64,000 nt of DNA from Alloboseaceae bacterium BT-24-1 (lineage in GTDB: Bacteria > Pseudomonadota > Alphaproteobacteria > Rhizobiales > Beijerinckiaceae): positions 62,001 through 126,000 of the forward strand of contig JAOYTL010000008.1 in the NCBI GenBank assembly GCA_025846845.1, read 5' to 3'. The notes under the pieces were generated by a model. That model was not told the DNA's origin and ran no database searches. It saw only the letters and a list, made by a program, of their open reading frames with translations. Below are positions 50,370-58,236 of the stretch, piece after piece. Position numbers and translations under genes: made by a program. Each line of letters starts with the position of its first letter. Within the stretch, counting starts at the first letter, position 1.

Positions 50370-50916
50370 CTTCAAGGAAGGGCTGATCGCCGAAATCCCG
50401 AACCTGCGCGCCTTCGCGGCGTCGCTGTCGGGATCGATGCAGCTCGCCGACGATCTGGTCCAGGACACGCTGCTCAAGGCCTGGGGCAATGCCGAAAAAT
50501 TCCAGCCCGGCACGAGCCTGCGGGCCTGGCTCTTCACCATCCTGCGCAACACCTATTATTCGCTCTATCGCAAGCGCGGACGCGAAGTGCAGGACAGCGA
50601 CGGCACCTATGCCGACCGGCTCGCCACCCATGGCAACCAGGAGAGCCATCTCGACCTCGCCGATTTCCGCAAGGCGCTGGCGAAGCTGCCCGAGGAACAG
50701 CGCGAGGTGCTGATCATGGTCGGCGCCACCGGGCTTTCCTATGAGGAGACGGCCGAGATCTGCGGCGTCGCCATCGGCACGATCAAGAGTCGCGTCAACC
50801 GGGCGCGCGCCAAGCTGGCGGAGCTTTTGTCGATCGGCGGCGTCGACGATCTCGGTCCCGATCGCCGGATCACCGCAGCCGTCCAGCGCGCCGGACCCGA
50901 AACCGTCGGCAGCTGA
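50356..50916 (+). CDS. ecfG: General stress sigma factor EcfG (ECF15 group)
   Basis: This 186-residue sigma factor has region 2 (AEIPNLRAFAASLSGSMQLADDLVQDTLLKAW and FQPGTSLRAWLFTILRNTYY) and region 4 (LAKLPEEQREVLIMVGATGLSYEETAEICGVAIGTIKSRVNRARAKL). It directs RNA polymerase to GGAAC-N16/17-CGTT promoters under heat, osmotic, oxidative or desiccation stress. ATG 50356 has GAGG upstream and overlaps nepR. Its stop overlaps the next start as TGATG, so the following kinase gene is in the same operon. Confidence 0.96.
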   Translation: MSAADFKEGLIAEIPNLRAFAASLSGSMQLADDLVQDTLLKAWGNAEKFQPGTSLRAWLFTILRNTYYSLYRKRGREVQDSDGTYADRLATHGNQESHLDLADFRKALAKLPEEQREVLIMVGATGLSYEETAEICGVAIGTIKSRVNRARAKLAELLSIGGVDDLGPDRRITAAVQRAGPETVGS

Positions 50917-52646
50917 TGGCGCTCTCGCTGTTCAGGACGGTCCGCGGCCGCCTGCTGGCACTGATGGTCGCGATCGTCCTGCCGATCGCCTGCCTCACGG
51001 CGGCGGCGGCGGTTGCGACCTACCGGACCGTCTTCGAGGCGATCGAGACGGCGCAGATGCGGGCGGCGGATGATTTCGCCGTGCGCGCCCGCGTCTGGTA
51101 TCGCGGCGCGTTGCGCTCACTGGTCACCAGCTCTTCGGCGATCCGGGCCGTGTCACCGGCGTCGGACACCTGCGACCGGATCGCCGAAAAGACGCTCGCT
51201 GCAGTCTCTGGCTACGAGGCGCTGCTGCTGCGTGTTTCCGGGCGACCGGCCTGCATCGGCAGCCTCGACGGCAGGATTCCAGCCAGCGAGCTCGCCGCCG
51301 TCGCCGACAGGCTCGCCGCGCGTCCTCCAATCAAGCTCTGGGGCGGCACTGAATTCACCAAAGCCCGCTATGATCAGGTCACACTCGCGGGCCGCTCTTA
51401 TCTGGCGGTCTACAGCGAGTTCGATGAGGGCGACGCGCTCCTGCTCACCAAGCCAGACCCGCTCGACGACGTCTTCGAGCTTGGCAGCAACGACAAGGAT
51501 ATGATGGCAGCGCTGCTGCGAAGAGGCGGCGACGTCGTGGTTGCGCGGGGCGGCGCCCAAGCCGACGCGTCATGGCTTCCGAAAGTCGAGACCGTGCCCG
51601 ACGATACTGTGCATTGGGCTGCCCCGAGCCGGGCCGGGCCAGGCAGGACCTACGCCGCCCGGATGGTGGCGGAGCCGAATCTGTATGTCGTGGTGAGCTT
51701 CGACGGCACGGCCGAACGGGCTGCAAAGACACAATTCTACATCCTGCTTCTCGCGCCGCTGCTGACCCTCGCCTTGCTCGGGCTGGTCTACATGAAGGCG
51801 ATCGACCAGCATTGCGTGCGCTGGCTGCGCGGCATCGAAGCGACCGCCAGGGCGAGGTCGAGCTCAGCCAGTGCCCATGTCCCGCTCTCGGATGAGATGC
51901 CACGCGACATCCGCAGCGTCGCCGAGGCGTTCAATACGATGGTTGACGAGCAGGAGGTCCGTCAGAGCAAGCTCAGGCTCGCACTCGACGACAATCGCTT
52001 CCTGGTCCGCGAGCTGCATCACCGGGTCAAGAACAGCCTGCAGGTGGTGCAGAGCTATATCGGCCTCACCAAGCGCGACCATCAGGGCGAGGCACGCATG
52101 GCGCTCTCGGACGCCGAATGCCGTGTCCACGTGCTGTCGGCGGCCTATCGCTTCACCCTCGCCGACGGCGAGATGCAGCCAGTGCGCATCGACCTCTTCC
52201 TCGACGACGTCGTCGCGATGATCTCGAGCCTGATCCTCGCCCGGACCCAGCGATTGGAGAGCCGGATCGAGACGGAAGTGGCCCTGCCGATCGACCGCAT
52301 CATCCCGCTCGGCTTCCTGATCGTCGATGTCATCACCCGCGCGCTGCGGGCCGCTCCCGGCATCGGCATCGACCTTGCCGTTACGCATGCCGGAGCGAAC
52401 CTCATCGACATTGCGATCACGACCGATCGCGATGCTCCGCGGATCGCGCCGCCGCGCCTGTTCGCCGGACTGCTGATGCAGATCGAGGCAACCGAGATCA
52501 GCCCGCCCGAAGGCCGCAACCTCGGGGTCTGGCGTCTCGGCCATGGCGTTCCGCACAAGGGCGACGAGGTTCAGCCCAGTCCTTCCGCCGGCGTGATCGC
52601 CACTCCGACGCTGAGTCCGAGGAAGGCGCCGGCCGGGCCGACATAG
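50916..52646 (+). CDS. HisKA_2-type sensor protein with degenerate ATPase domain (PhyK/PhyP-like)
   Basis: This 576-residue protein has a membrane helix at about 10-35, a periplasmic sensor of about 230 residues, a second helix at about 270-290, a HAMP-like segment, and a HisKA_2 domain with His368-His369 in LHHRVKNSLQVVQSY. The ATP-binding domain is strongly altered. The N-box usually reads NELVTNALKHA but here is VDVITRALRAA (Asp471, Arg475), and the G1 DxGxG is replaced by TDRDAPRIAP. ATP binding is therefore doubtful, and it may act as a PhyR phosphatase or scaffold, as proposed for PhyP-type proteins. The ATG overlaps the ecfG stop. Its last 25 codons run antisense over the end of the transglutaminase gene. 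Confidence 0.85.
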   Translation: MALSLFRTVRGRLLALMVAIVLPIACLTAAAAVATYRTVFEAIETAQMRAADDFAVRARVWYRGALRSLVTSSSAIRAVSPASDTCDRIAEKTLAAVSGYEALLLRVSGRPACIGSLDGRIPASELAAVADRLAARPPIKLWGGTEFTKARYDQVTLAGRSYLAVYSEFDEGDALLLTKPDPLDDVFELGSNDKDMMAALLRRGGDVVVARGGAQADASWLPKVETVPDDTVHWAAPSRAGPGRTYAARMVAEPNLYVVVSFDGTAERAAKTQFYILLLAPLLTLALLGLVYMKAIDQHCVRWLRGIEATARARSSSASAHVPLSDEMPRDIRSVAEAFNTMVDEQEVRQSKLRLALDDNRFLVRELHHRVKNSLQVVQSYIGLTKRDHQGEARMALSDAECRVHVLSAAYRFTLADGEMQPVRIDLFLDDVVAMISSLILARTQRLESRIETEVALPIDRIIPLGFLIVDVITRALRAAPGIGIDLAVTHAGANLIDIAITTDRDAPRIAPPRLFAGLLMQIEATEISPPEGRNLGVWRLGHGVPHKGDEVQPSPSAGVIATPTLSPRKAPAGPT

Positions 52647-53443
52647 CTGCCGGCGATCGGCGAGGCATCCTCCGGCACTCGCGCCACTGCGACGCGCAGC
52701 AATTGCCGGTCGGCCACGAGGTCGTTGGTCGGATCGAACTCGACCCAGCCATCATTGGGAATGAAGACATCGGCCCAGGCATGGGTCAGCCCGACCACGG
52801 AGGCCATCGCCCCGCTCTCGGGCGACCGGTCGTGGATGTAGCCGGTGACGAAACGGGCGGCGAAGCCGAGCCGGCGCGCCAGCTCGATGAACAGCCAAGC
52901 ATAGTCGCGGCAGGAGCCCGCTGCCATCTGCAGCGTGTCGAGCGGGTGCTGGGTACCCTCGTCATAGCGGACCGCATAGGTCAGGCCGGTGCTGATCTCG
53001 TGCGCCAGCGCCCGCAGCAGATGGCCGCCGTTCAGCCTTGCCCTGAACTCCTGTAGCCAGGCATCGAGAGCGCCGTCTGGATCGGCCGCAGCCAGATCGA
53101 GATAAGGCTGAAGCACGGCGCGCTCGGCCGACGTGTAGCTCACCTCCGAGCTCTCGATGTCGGGCTCCACCCTGCTGCGCGGCAAGGCCGATCCGAAGCG
53201 CTGGACGACGAGCTCGCTGACGATATCGAGTGTGTCGGAGCTGCCCGTGAACGCCGCCATCGCGACCGGATTGCCATAGGCGTCGTGCATCCAGCGCAGA
53301 TTGGCTTGCGGTGAAATCGTGATCGCCGTGTCGATCACGCGCAGATCGAAGGAATCGCGCGGGCGCAGCATCAACCGGTGCGGGCCGAACCGCACCGGCT
53401 GCGCATAGCGATAGGTCGTCGCGTGGCGAATACGCAGATACAT
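52571..53443 (-). CDS. Transglutaminase-like cysteine peptidase family protein
   Basis: This 290-residue protein has the Bact_transglu_N domain (YLRIRHATTYRYAQPVRFGPHRLMLRPRD) followed by a transglutaminase-like core. The catalytic triad is visible: Cys in GSCRDYAWLFIELARRLGFAARFVTGY, His in THAWADVFIP and Asp in WVEFDPTND. It lacks a signal peptide, so it is probably cytoplasmic. Such genes are often part of a peptidase or ATP-grasp cluster, but none is here. Its 3' end overlaps the sensor gene end by 76 bp on the opposite strand. Confidence 0.9.
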   Translation of the reverse strand: MYLRIRHATTYRYAQPVRFGPHRLMLRPRDSFDLRVIDTAITISPQANLRWMHDAYGNPVAMAAFTGSSDTLDIVSELVVQRFGSALPRSRVEPDIESSEVSYTSAERAVLQPYLDLAAADPDGALDAWLQEFRARLNGGHLLRALAHEISTGLTYAVRYDEGTQHPLDTLQMAAGSCRDYAWLFIELARRLGFAARFVTGYIHDRSPESGAMASVVGLTHAWADVFIPNDGWVEFDPTNDLVADRQLLRVAVARVPEDASPIAGSYVGPAGAFLGLSVGVAITPAEGLG

Positions 53444-53475
53444 GTTCGTCCCCAGCCGGCCTGAGCATCTCCGTA

Positions 53476-53507
53476 CAGCAAAAAGCCGCCTCGCGGCGGC
53501 TTTGCTG
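53476..53507 (-). terminator. Intrinsic terminator of the 91-residue protein gene
   Basis: On the minus strand CAGCAAAGCCGCC pairs with GGCGGCTTTTTGCTG around the loop GCGA, and the descending arm holds five T residues. It separates the small gene (ending at 53562) from the transglutaminase start at 53443. Confidence 0.82.
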
Positions 53508-53561
53508 ATCGGGCACAGGGACTACGCGCGAGCAGCGGATCGGTTCCGCCGGATGCTCGGA

Positions 53562-53837
53562 TCAGCGCAGGACGGTGTTGCCCTTGAGGCTCGCCTCACG
53601 CTGCGAGGTCGGCACGACCCGGTGGGTCAGGTCACGGCGCATCTCGGCCGGGTTGACCGCGGCGAACTGGACGTCGGCCGGAGCGCCGCGCTGGATCTTG
53701 GCCTGGGCGACCGCTTGGGAGCTCTCGCCGAAGCCGTTCTGCAGGGAAGCGCCCATGGTGAGTGCCGTCACGACCAAAGCCATGCCGCCGAAGAAGGTGG
53801 CAGCGCGCTTGAGGGGGGCAAGGCTGGCGGTGGTCAT
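53562..53837 (-). CDS. Small membrane-anchored protein under stress promoter
   Basis: From ATG 53837 the frame gives 91 residues: a short basic N-terminus, one membrane helix (FFGGMALVVTALTMGASL) and a soluble tail of about 55 residues with PADVQFAAVNPAEMRRDLTHRVV. No family is recognised; the pattern fits a signal-anchored periplasmic protein. GGGAG lies 8 nt before this ATG, whereas the ATG 30 bp earlier has no such sequence. A GGAAC-N16-GGTT site lies 51 bp upstream, and a strong terminator follows, so it is a single-gene transcript of the stress regulon. Confidence 0.72.
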   Translation of the reverse strand: MTTASLAPLKRAATFFGGMALVVTALTMGASLQNGFGESSQAVAQAKIQRGAPADVQFAAVNPAEMRRDLTHRVVPTSQREASLKGNTVLR

Positions 53838-53887
53838 CTTCGCTCTCCCGTTCGTGTGGTCGCCCATAAAGGCGGGGACGGCTTCTC

Positions 53888-53912
53888 AACCCGTTCGGCG
53901 AGGATTTGTTCC
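53888..53912 (-). promoter_or_regulatory. Candidate sigma-EcfG promoter of the 91-residue protein gene
   Basis: On the minus strand GGAAC (53912-53908), 16 bases, then GGTT (53891-53888). The C to G change at the first -10 position makes it slightly weaker than the other sites. Confidence 0.6.
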
Positions 53913-53948
53913 GGTTTGCCCGGATTTCGCAGCGATCCGGATTCTTTT

Positions 53949-55760
53949 TCAGGCTGCGCGCTCGTCGTTGGCGACCTCGCGGCGTCGGAACAGCCGCCAG
54001 AGCGACCGCGTCAGGCGCTTCGAGGTCAGGTGCGCGCCAGCCTCTCGCTTCTCGAAGGTGATCTTGCGCTCGTGGAAGTCCTCGAGGCCGGGGCGGTGTC
54101 CGACGCTGATGATCGTCGCATAGGAGAGCTCGCTCTCGATCAGCCCGAGCAGCGAGTCCTGGCTGGCCTCGTCGAGCGCCGAGGTCGCCTCGTCCATGAT
54201 GATGATGTCGGGCTTCTGGATCAGCAGCCGCGCGAAGGCGACGCGCTGACGCTCGCCGCCGGACAGGGTCTGGTCCCAGCGCTCCTCCTCGTCGAGCCGT
54301 CGGCCGAGCGAGGCGAGGCCGCAGCGTTTCAGCGCATCCCTGACAGCCTCGTCATCGACGCGGCTCTCAGCTTCCGGATAGAGCATCACGTCGCGCAGCG
54401 TGCCGATCGGCAGATAGGGCTTCTGCGGCACGAAGGCGATGCGCTTGCCTGGCGGCAGCTTGATCGAGCCCGAGCCCCAGGGCCAGAGGCCCGCGATCGC
54501 CCGGATCAAGGTGCTTTTGCCCGTTCCGCTCTCGCCGGCGATCAGCACCTTCTCGCCGGCCGCAATCACCACAGATGCGTCGGCGATGACGATTCGCCCA
54601 TTGCTGTGAGCGATCGAGAGATCGGCGATGTGGATGCCGTCATCCTCGCTCTCGCCCAACTCGATCCGGGTCTCGCCGTCCATGATCGTGCCGACATCGA
54701 GCGCCTCCAGCGCCTCCGCCAGCTCGTCGACGCGGGTCACCGAGGCGAACCACTCCGCCAGCCGGACGAAATTGTCGACGAACCAGATCAGAGCCGCCTG
54801 CACAGCGCTGAAGGCGGCGACGACCTGCATGACCGCGCCGAGCGTGATCTCGCCCGACAGGTATTTCGGTGCGATGAGCAACAGCGGCACGATCGGGAAC
54901 AGCGCGCCGTTGGTGTTGAGCACGATCGCGATGACAGCCTGCTGGCGGATCACCTTCAGCCAGGCGGCGACGACCCGGCCATAATTCTCGCCAACCGAAT
55001 CGCGCTCGTCGGCATCGCCCTTGATCAGGGCGATGCTCTCGGCGTTCTCGCGCAGCCGCGTCATCTCGGCGCGGAACTGCGCCTCGGCCTCGTTCTTGGC
55101 GGCGATGCGCGGGACGAGCGGGCGCCCGGCGAAATAGGCCGCGAGCGAGGCGATCACCGCATAGACGATGGCGGCGATCGCCATATAGCTGGGGATCACG
55201 ATCTCGGACCCACCAAGCGTGAAGTGCGCCGAGCCGGCGACCTGCCAAAGGATCGCGGCAAAGGTCACCGCTGTGACGAGAGCGCTGAGCAGTCCGATCG
55301 CGAACTCGACCAGGGGCTCGATGGCGAGGCGGACATCCTCGGCGATGCGGTACTCGGGCGCACTCTGCTCCCGCGCGACGAACTGCATCCGGTAATAGCG
55401 CTGGTCGGCGATCCACCAGCCGGCGAGGCGGTGCGTCAACCATTCGCGCCAGCGCATCTGCAGCAGCATCCGGCTGATCACGAGGCAGGACAACGACGCA
55501 GCCGACGCCGCGACGATCAGCGGCAGCCAGCCGACAGCCAGCCAGACCTTGTCGAGGTCGCGCTTCTCCAGCGCGTCGAAGAAGAGCCGGTTCCAGGCGT
55601 TGACGCCGACTGCTGCGCCAAGCTGGGCAGCGACGAACAGCAGCACCGCGAGGGTGAGCACCCAGGCGCGCAGCCGACTCTTTCCGGTCCAGAAGCGCCG
55701 GGCCACGCGAAAGAACTGGCGCAGGCGCGAGCGCCGCAGCCCGGAGGCGGGTGGTTTCAT
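53949..55760 (-). CDS. ABCD-type ABC transporter, fused permease and ATPase (YddA/COG4178)
   Basis: This 603-residue protein combines a six-helix ABC_membrane_2 domain (residues about 25-330; includes EYRIAEDVRLAIEPLVEFAIGLL, with the EAA-like loop) with an ATPase domain. The ATPase has Walker A GESGTGKST, signature LSGGERQR and Walker B DIIIMDEATSALDE, and shows VGHRPGLEDFHERK in place of the usual switch region order. It works as a homodimer and belongs to the group related to BacA/SbmA and peroxisomal ABCD transporters, which carry peptides or fatty acyl compounds. GGAGG lies 7 nt before ATG 55760; an upstream in-frame extension overlaps the promoter and is rejected. Confidence 0.9.
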   Translation of the reverse strand: MKPPASGLRRSRLRQFFRVARRFWTGKSRLRAWVLTLAVLLFVAAQLGAAVGVNAWNRLFFDALEKRDLDKVWLAVGWLPLIVAASAASLSCLVISRMLLQMRWREWLTHRLAGWWIADQRYYRMQFVAREQSAPEYRIAEDVRLAIEPLVEFAIGLLSALVTAVTFAAILWQVAGSAHFTLGGSEIVIPSYMAIAAIVYAVIASLAAYFAGRPLVPRIAAKNEAEAQFRAEMTRLRENAESIALIKGDADERDSVGENYGRVVAAWLKVIRQQAVIAIVLNTNGALFPIVPLLLIAPKYLSGEITLGAVMQVVAAFSAVQAALIWFVDNFVRLAEWFASVTRVDELAEALEALDVGTIMDGETRIELGESEDDGIHIADLSIAHSNGRIVIADASVVIAAGEKVLIAGESGTGKSTLIRAIAGLWPWGSGSIKLPPGKRIAFVPQKPYLPIGTLRDVMLYPEAESRVDDEAVRDALKRCGLASLGRRLDEEERWDQTLSGGERQRVAFARLLIQKPDIIIMDEATSALDEASQDSLLGLIESELSYATIISVGHRPGLEDFHERKITFEKREAGAHLTSKRLTRSLWRLFRRREVANDERAA

Positions 55761-55836
55761 GCAATGGCCTCCAAAGCCGATCGGGTGTGCTGAGACAGGC
55801 GCGATTGCTAAGCCGCAACTTTCGCGCCACACAGAA

Positions 55837-55861
55837 AACGCAAGCGTTCGCCATGAGTTCC
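55837..55861 (-). promoter_or_regulatory. Candidate sigma-EcfG promoter of the ABC transporter gene
   Basis: On the minus strand GGAAC (55861-55857), 16 bases, then CGTT (55840-55837). Its -35 element overlaps the first codons of the divergent Crp/Fnr regulator gene, so the two genes could affect each other. Confidence 0.7.
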
Positions 55862-56644
55862 GGGCGGACGAGGGGGCCCGGCGTGATCGTCGCATCGAGC
55901 AATCATCGCAATCACCGCAGCCCGTCCTGCCTCGCCTGTCCCTTGCGGCTGAAGCCGGCCTTCAAGGACAAGTCCGATGAGGAAATCCGCTTCATTCAGG
56001 CGATGAAGCTCGACCACCGGCAACTGCCGGCCGGCAGCGACATCATCCATCCCGGCCAGGAGGATGCCGAGCTCTACACGCTCTTCTCGGGATGGGCCTT
56101 CCGCTACAAATCCCTGCCGGACGGGCGCCGTCAGATCCTCAACTTCCTGCTGCCCGGCGATCTCGTCGGCCTGCAGGCTTCGCTGCTGAGCGCCTCCCAG
56201 CACGGCATCGAGGCGCTGACCGAGGTCGAGCTCTGCGTCTTCCCGCGCCGACGCACCTATGAAATGTTCGGGCGGATGCCGGCACTGGCGTATGAGCTCG
56301 CCTGGCTCGGTTCGCGCGAGGAGAGCCTGATCGACGAGAACCTGACCTCGGTCGGCCAGCGCAATGCCCAGGAGCGGATCGCCGCGCTGGTGATCTCGCT
56401 CTATCGCCGGGCCGAGACGCTCGGCCTCGTCGCCGAGAACAGCTTCGCTTTCCCGCTGACGCAACAGCAGCTCGCCGACGCGCTCGGCCTGTCGCTCGTC
56501 CACACCAGCAAGACCTGGGCGCGGCTGCGCAAGGCCGGGATGTTCTCGCTCGAGCGCGGCCGTCTCACCGTCCGCAATCCACGTTTGACCGAGCGCATGG
56601 CGATGCTCTTCGACAGCGAATTGCAGCCGCGTCCGCTGATCTGA
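55853..56644 (+). CDS. Crp/Fnr family transcriptional regulator
   Basis: This protein of about 263 residues has an N-terminal cyclic-nucleotide-like beta barrel (ELYTLFSGWAFRYKSLPDGRRQILNFLLPGDLVGLQ), a long dimer helix and a C-terminal HTH_Crp domain (PLTQQQLADALGLSLVHTSKTWARLRKAGM). The N-terminus has a CLAC pair, but not the four cysteines of an FNR-type iron-sulfur site. The start is uncertain: ATG 55853 is chosen, while a GTG at 55883 follows GAGGGGG. It is divergent from the stress-controlled ABC transporter gene and may regulate it. Confidence 0.85.
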   Translation: MSSGRTRGPGVIVASSNHRNHRSPSCLACPLRLKPAFKDKSDEEIRFIQAMKLDHRQLPAGSDIIHPGQEDAELYTLFSGWAFRYKSLPDGRRQILNFLLPGDLVGLQASLLSASQHGIEALTEVELCVFPRRRTYEMFGRMPALAYELAWLGSREESLIDENLTSVGQRNAQERIAALVISLYRRAETLGLVAENSFAFPLTQQQLADALGLSLVHTSKTWARLRKAGMFSLERGRLTVRNPRLTERMAMLFDSELQPRPLI

Positions 56645-56779
56645 GCACTCCGCTCCGCGATCCCTTGAGAAATCGCTGGCTTCGACCTGCTCTTGACCCC
56701 ATATGACAGCGGCGTAACGTCACATCGTTGTCATGTCGCTTCGGCGCGGGCCATTTCCGTCGCCAAACTGAGGTTCTGG

Positions 56780-57580
56780 ATGGCCCACTCCGCTTCCGGT
56801 CAGCGCTTGCGCACCACCCGCCTCGGGCGCTCGTCCGTCGCCGCGCGGCTGGAGCACGAGGTCAGGTTGACCGCGGCCGATCTCGTCGACAGCGTCGCCG
56901 AAGCGAGATTGCGGGTCGCTGCGGCGCGCTACAAGGTCGAGGACGAGGTCCGCAACACCGCCGACAAATTCAAGTCGCGCGTCCGCAAGGCGGCCGACGA
57001 GGCGAAGGCCCGATTTAGCGACGATGCCCGCTTCCTCAAGTCCTGGATCGATTCGCCCGGGCGCACCGGTGCGGTCGCGCCGTCGAGCCCGTTCCTGGCC
57101 AAACGCATGGCTTCTTACGTCGACCCGCTGGCCGAGGGGCCGGTGGTCGAGATCGGCCCCGGCACCGGCCCGGTCACCGAGGCGCTGATCGCGCGCGGTA
57201 TCGACGAGTCCCGGCTGATCCTGGTCGAGTACAGCCCGGAATTCTGCGAGCTGCTGCGCCGCCGCTTCCCGCAGGCCACGGTCATCGAGGGCGATGCCTA
57301 TGCGCTCTCGACCACGCTCGCGGGTCACCTGACCGAAAAGGCGAGCGCGGTGGTGTCCTCGCTGCCGCTGTTCAACAAGCCGCCGGCCGAGCGAACCGAG
57401 CTGGTGCAGGACGCCTTCAGCAATGTGTTGCGTCCCGGCGCGCCCTTCATCCAGTTCACCTATGCGGTGATCTCGCCGGTGCCGCGCAAGGGATCCCACC
57501 TCAAGGCGCAGGTCTCCGACTGGGTGCTGCGCAACATCCCGCCGGCACGCGTCTGGGTCTACCGCCGCGCCAAGCCCTGA
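56780..57580 (+). CDS. SAM-dependent phospholipid N-methyltransferase-like protein (PmtA-like)
   Basis: This 266-residue protein has a basic, helical N-terminal third (residues 1-75, rich in Arg, Ala and Glu) and a methyltransferase domain with motif I VVEIGPGTGPVTEALIARG and motif II-like LVEYSPEFCELLRRRFP. VVSSLPLFNKPPAERTELVQDAF resembles the post-I region of rhizobial PmtA, which methylates phosphatidylethanolamine towards phosphatidylcholine. GAGG lies 6 nt upstream of ATG 56780. The long N-terminal extension is unusual for PmtA and could bind the membrane. An rRNA adenine methyltransferase fold relative is the alternative. Confidence 0.75.
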   Translation: MAHSASGQRLRTTRLGRSSVAARLEHEVRLTAADLVDSVAEARLRVAAARYKVEDEVRNTADKFKSRVRKAADEAKARFSDDARFLKSWIDSPGRTGAVAPSSPFLAKRMASYVDPLAEGPVVEIGPGTGPVTEALIARGIDESRLILVEYSPEFCELLRRRFPQATVIEGDAYALSTTLAGHLTEKASAVVSSLPLFNKPPAERTELVQDAFSNVLRPGAPFIQFTYAVISPVPRKGSHLKAQVSDWVLRNIPPARVWVYRRAKP

Positions 57581-57669
57581 CAATGCGGACTTGACGGGAC
57601 ACCCGCATCGCCTCGACATCGCGACATGAGAAAGCCGGGTTGCTCGGCTTGCTGCCTGTCGGAGTGACC

Positions 57670-58230
57670 ATGCCCAAAATCCTCGTCTTCGCCGGCTCCT
57701 GGCGCCCGGGCTCGATGAACGCCCGGCTCGCGACCCTGATCGCCGGGAATCTCCGGGATGCAGGGGCCGAGGTGACCCAGATCTCGCTCGGCGACTACCC
57801 GCTGCCGCTGATCGACGCCCGCGCCTATGACAACGACCCGCCTGGCGAAGCAAAGGCTCTGGCGGCGCTGGTCGATGCCCATGACGGGCTCTTCATCGCC
57901 AGTCCTGAATACAATGCCGGCTACCCGCCGGCGCTGAAGAACGCACTCGACTGGATCAGCATCGTCCGCTCCGGTGGACCCGGCCTGCGCGAGAAGGTCG
58001 TCGCGATCGGCGGCGCTTCTGCCGGCAATCTCGGCACCTATCGCTGCCTGACGCAATTGCGGACCGTGCTCGAACTCGGTTTCGGCGCGCTGCTAGTGCC
58101 GGAGATGCTGGCGGTCAACGGCGCCGACAAGGCCTATGGCGAGGACGGCGACTTCACCGACAAGCGCCTGCGCGGCATGCGCGACAAGATGGTGGCGCGG
58201 CTGGTGAAGGTGGCCGCGCTCCATCCTTGA
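57670..58230 (+). CDS. NADPH-dependent FMN reductase family protein
   Basis: This 186-residue flavodoxin-like protein has the FMN phosphate loop FAGSWRPGSMNARLA, the family motif SPEYNAGYPPALKNALDWIS and the late GGASAGNLG. It reduces FMN, quinones or chromate-like acceptors with NAD(P)H. GGAG lies 6 nt before ATG 57670. The gene is convergent with the next one (6 bp between stops). It could supply FMNH2 to monooxygenases, but no link to the gene at 17 kb is visible. Confidence 0.9.
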   Translation: MPKILVFAGSWRPGSMNARLATLIAGNLRDAGAEVTQISLGDYPLPLIDARAYDNDPPGEAKALAALVDAHDGLFIASPEYNAGYPPALKNALDWISIVRSGGPGLREKVVAIGGASAGNLGTYRCLTQLRTVLELGFGALLVPEMLAVNGADKAYGEDGDFTDKRLRGMRDKMVARLVKVAALHP

Positions 58231-58236
58231 GCGCGG

